Positions 43,623-45,620 of a stretch of DNA of 45,620 nucleotides are shown here, one piece after another; the stretch's first letter is position 1; every line of letters starts with the position of its first letter. The stretch covers positions 1-45,620 of the forward strand of contig JAHIVT010000149.1 in assembly GCA_018816555.1 (NCBI GenBank), written 5' to 3'. Source of the DNA: Pseudomonadota bacterium (GTDB taxonomy: Bacteria > Desulfobacterota > Desulfobulbia > Desulfobulbales > SURF-16). The translations under genes and the position numbers were made by a program. The notes beneath the pieces are model-generated. The model was not told where the DNA came from, ran no database searches, and was given only the letters and a program-made list of their open reading frames with translations.

Positions 43623-43820
43623 CCGATTATGATCAAGTTCACCATGCCGCCCCTGGAAAAAATCGGCTGGACCGACGACCAGGTCTATCTCTCCCTGGAA
43701 AACCGGATGAAATGTGACGAAGGCCTCTGCTGCCATTGCAACGTCGGTCCCACCCTGGTCTGCAAGGACGGCCCTGTGTTTACCCGCAGCCAGGTGCGCC
43801 AACTTCCGGTGGAGTATTAA
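43623..43820 (+). pseudogene. Duplicated 3' fragment of flxA
   Basis: Sixty-five codons plus stop, colinear without gaps with the last 198 bases of flxA (39417-39614) and nearly identical at protein level: IMIKFTMPPLEKIGWTDDQ is shared. Most base differences are synonymous. The cysteines of the [2Fe-2S] site (C-D-E-G-L-C-C-H-C) are intact. Upstream homology stops abruptly at short CATGACCC repeats. An ATG at 43602 precedes it in frame, but without FAD or NAD domains the product could not work. It is the remnant of a second flx cluster or of a local duplication. Confidence 0.88.
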
Positions 43821-44371
43821 TTTTTTTTTTGGTGAAAAAGATCCGCAGTGGGCAATGGCGGTTGAGCGATCCGGCTTACCCGCCATTTCTTTTGCCTCTG
43901 TGATTTTTCAACTACCAAGTCCGCCCGGATCAATACCAAGCTGACCATTCCACCAGGATCTAACTATCTCCGGATGGACAGCCACCAGCACTGACCTTCC
44001 TCAGCACTCCTTCCGTATTACGTCAGGAATTCCTGCCTCTCAAACATCTGGCCCTGTAAGTACATTGTAATTTTTTCGAAATATCAAAATATAAAACGGT
44101 AAGTTTACAATGTAACATCAGCTATTTGCCACATATCAGCAATTATCAATTCGCAAAAATACGCCACAAATACAACCTATTGAAAGCAATTTTCCTTCTG
44201 ACCATCTTTTTTCCAACAAATAATTTTCTGTAAGCCAGTTTTAAGAAGGGATCTGCCATACTTACCTATTCAAGGGAAGTTATTCCCCATTGCTCCTACT
44301 CTATTTTTCATCTTGATTATCCGGTGACAAGTCACCTTTCGTTATTTAAAAAAAATTATGGAGGAAACAGC
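43821..44371. other. 551-base intergenic region upstream of the split-Soret gene
   Basis: AT-rich, with no convincing coding frame. It contains the perfect inverted pair TACATTGTAA (44061-44070) and TTACAATGTA (44105-44114). Each arm is itself a short palindrome (TACA-T-TGTA and TTACA-A-TGTAA), so it may be two sites for a dimeric regulator. Confidence 0.6.
44061..44114. promoter_or_regulatory. Paired TTACAWTGTAA-like operator candidates
   Basis: The two palindromic sites are 34 bases apart in the AT-rich leader, about 260 bases upstream of the split-Soret start. The regulator is unknown. Confidence 0.4.
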
Positions 44372-45256
44372 ATGATTGACAAAACAAGAAGAAACATTCT
44401 GAAAACCGGTTTTATCGGCGCCGTGGCCGGCTCAACCGTTATCAGCGGTTTGGGAGGCCTATGCAAAATAAAAGAAGCCAAGGCCGATACTTCGGAGCAC
44501 CCTTATCGCTATCCTGCAGAGGGTCTTAATATTAATGACACCCGCCAACTGGCCTATTACAGCTTAAAGGGTATTGCTGTAACAGGCCACAGTGGATGCG
44601 CTTTTGCCACGTTTCATGCCATCATCAGCCAGCTTGCCGATGCTGAAACCAACGGAGAAGTTGATAAATATGGTGATTTTCTTGGTCCTTACAGCCAGAT
44701 ACCCACCCAAATGATGGAATGGGGTGCCGGCGGAGTGGCGGACTATGGCTCCATCTGCGGGACTCTCAATGGTGCCTGCGCCGCTATCGGACTAATTTGT
44801 ACCAATGATCAAGCAAAAAAAATTATCACCTACCTTTTAAATTGGGCAGCTCTATCTCCGTTACCAACAACACCAGACTATAATGTTGTAAATAACTCTG
44901 ATATTGTGACGAGTATTGCAGGCGGTAATCTCTGTCATATGTCTGTTACAAACTGGTGCCTCGCAGCCGGTAAAGCCAGCGGTTCGATTGAACGAAAAGA
45001 AAGGTGTGCCCGGTTAGCCGCCGATGTTGCTGGAACAGTCGTAAAATTGCTTAACGAAGTGCTTAACGAAGATGTTGAACTTGCCCAAACCTCCCCGGCG
45101 GAAGCGACAGGCTGTATTGACTGTCATTCAAGCTCCAATAGTTTTGATGAGGGTGGATTTACCATGGGCAAAATGGATTGCACCACCTGCCATATTGATC
45201 TTGGAAAGGTAGGCGAAGAGGGACATTATCTGTCATTGATCAAGAAACCGGAATAG
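44372..45256 (+). CDS. Split-Soret-type dihaem cytochrome c, Tat-exported
   Basis: ATG 44372 is preceded by GGAGG at 8 bases; an earlier in-frame start (44324) adds 16 residues before the Tat signal and is rejected. The 294-residue product begins TRRNILKTGFIGAV (twin-arginine signal). It has the split-Soret fold marks SGCAFATFHAIISQL, TQMMEWGAGGVADYGSICG and GACAAIGL, followed by two haem sites near the C-terminus, CIDCH and CTTCH. In Desulfovibrio this cytochrome is a periplasmic dimer with closely stacked haems, linked to nitrate or sulfate respiration; its partner is unresolved. Tat export suggests folding with cofactor before transport, unusual for c-type cytochromes. Confidence 0.88.
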   Translation: MIDKTRRNILKTGFIGAVAGSTVISGLGGLCKIKEAKADTSEHPYRYPAEGLNINDTRQLAYYSLKGIAVTGHSGCAFATFHAIISQLADAETNGEVDKYGDFLGPYSQIPTQMMEWGAGGVADYGSICGTLNGACAAIGLICTNDQAKKIITYLLNWAALSPLPTTPDYNVVNNSDIVTSIAGGNLCHMSVTNWCLAAGKASGSIERKERCARLAADVAGTVVKLLNEVLNEDVELAQTSPAEATGCIDCHSSSNSFDEGGFTMGKMDCTTCHIDLGKVGEEGHYLSLIKKPE

Positions 45257-45290
45257 TTGACCATAGTTCCGTTTAGGCCTTGAATAATAA

Positions 45291-45374
45291 ATGGGGACAG
45301 ACTTGTTTTAGACATCCGTAAATACATAAGCTGTCCCCATACCACACAAGCAGGGAATTTTCGCGTTTCCCTGC
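45291..45374. repeat. Two inverted repeats: GGGGACAG-type REP and a GCAGGGAA hairpin
   Basis: ATGGGGACAG (45291-45300) and CTGTCCCCAT (45331-45340) are perfect complements enclosing 30 bases; GGGGACAGACTTG is a common REP/RAYT-end motif. GCAGGGAA (45350-45357) and TTCCCTGC (45367-45374) form a second hairpin, which could also end the cytochrome transcript. Confidence 0.6.
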
Positions 45375-45488
45375 CATATCTTAGCAGTTTTTTCTTGCAA
45401 CATTTTCAAATAAGAGTTTTGATTTTTCTGAACAGTCATTCAGTTTTTGCAGAAAAATATGCCGGAAGGAACAAGGATTCGCCCTTTG

Positions 45489-45620
45489 TCAATCCACCAG
45501 CCTATCCAGCGGGCTCATCAGTGCCATAATGTCGCTTTTCATGACATGGGTATAAATCTCTGTGGTCTTTATGAGTCATAGGGTCTTGAATCATGAATTT
45601 CAAAAATACCAGCCCGAAAA
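45489..45620 (-). pseudogene. C-terminal remnant of a tyrosine recombinase (integron-integrase-like)
   Basis: On the minus strand the last 25 codons read TTEIYTHVMKSDI and MSPLDRLVD, closely matching the catalytic-Tyr region of integron integrases and XerC/D (consensus TTMIYTHV...SPLD). Just upstream the homology (MTHKD, the GHKD motif) is in another frame, and stop codons interrupt the rest up to the window edge. The gene is therefore broken by a frameshift or small deletion. The body lies outside the window or is lost. Confidence 0.6.

Noticed and set aside
1-45620. CRISPR arrays, tRNA and rRNA genes
   Set aside because: No regularly spaced direct repeats of 25-40 bases and no cloverleaf or rRNA-like sequence was recognised in any intergenic stretch.

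Overview
The window looks like a chromosomal segment of an anaerobic, sulfur-metabolising Desulfobacterota (former Deltaproteobacteria), plausibly near the Desulfobulbales. This rests on gene content, because no rRNA or tRNA is present: a Flx-Hdr flavin-based electron-transfer cluster, a split-Soret cytochrome, a multihaem cytochrome c, an Hsp20-Lon pair, an archaeal-style split glutamate synthase, an NrpR-type nitrogen repressor, and two genes that make sense only if UGA is read as selenocysteine. Genus-level placement is inference.

Layout. 1-1036: decayed region with the end of an OmpR-type response regulator, the first 32 codons of its histidine kinase, and a frameshifted phospholipid N-methyltransferase. 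1.1-9.1 kb: small envelope proteins, a YqiA-like esterase, a CDP-alcohol phosphatidyltransferase, a five-haem lipoprotein cytochrome, a YejM-like membrane sulfatase-fold protein, DgkA and a sirtuin. 9.2-12.1 kb: hsp20-lon. 12.1-15 kb: a DsrE-family selenoprotein and a large hybrid histidine kinase. 15.4-20.4 kb: a NosL / TlpA / ABC ATPase operon, divergent from an XRE regulator with a two-CW domain, a secreted monohaem beta-propeller protein and an FtsX-type permease. A 55-bp near-perfect palindrome lies at the divergence point. 20.4-22.4 kb: trxC, a YkgJ-like protein and a DUF1566 lipoprotein. 22.4-27.7 kb: three-gene glutamate synthase. 27.9-31.6 kb: a stressosome operon (RsbR, RsbS, an RsbT-RsbX-like fusion and a kinase-like protein without the usual histidine). 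31.8-39.6 kb: hdr-flx operon, opening with a selenocysteine HdrC-HdrB type subunit. 39.8-43.4 kb: a small ferredoxin, an FMN glutamate synthase-like protein and divergent nrpR. 43.5-45.6 kb: repeat-rich tail with a 3' fragment duplicated from flxA, the split-Soret cytochrome gene, and the broken end of a tyrosine recombinase.

Working together: the Flx-Hdr proteins should couple NAD(H) oxidation to ferredoxin and a thiol/disulfide pair. The glutamate synthases and NrpR handle ammonium assimilation. The stressosome, hybrid kinase, Hsp20 and Lon handle stress. The Nos-like module probably matures or energises something around the exported propeller cytochrome.

Most notable observation: two in-frame UGA codons, at 12221-12223 (minus strand) and 32516-32518 (plus strand). 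Each stands where the family has a conserved cysteine, the downstream frame carries conserved family sequence, and a SECIS-like hairpin follows at the expected distance. A standard ORF caller would truncate one gene and split the other.
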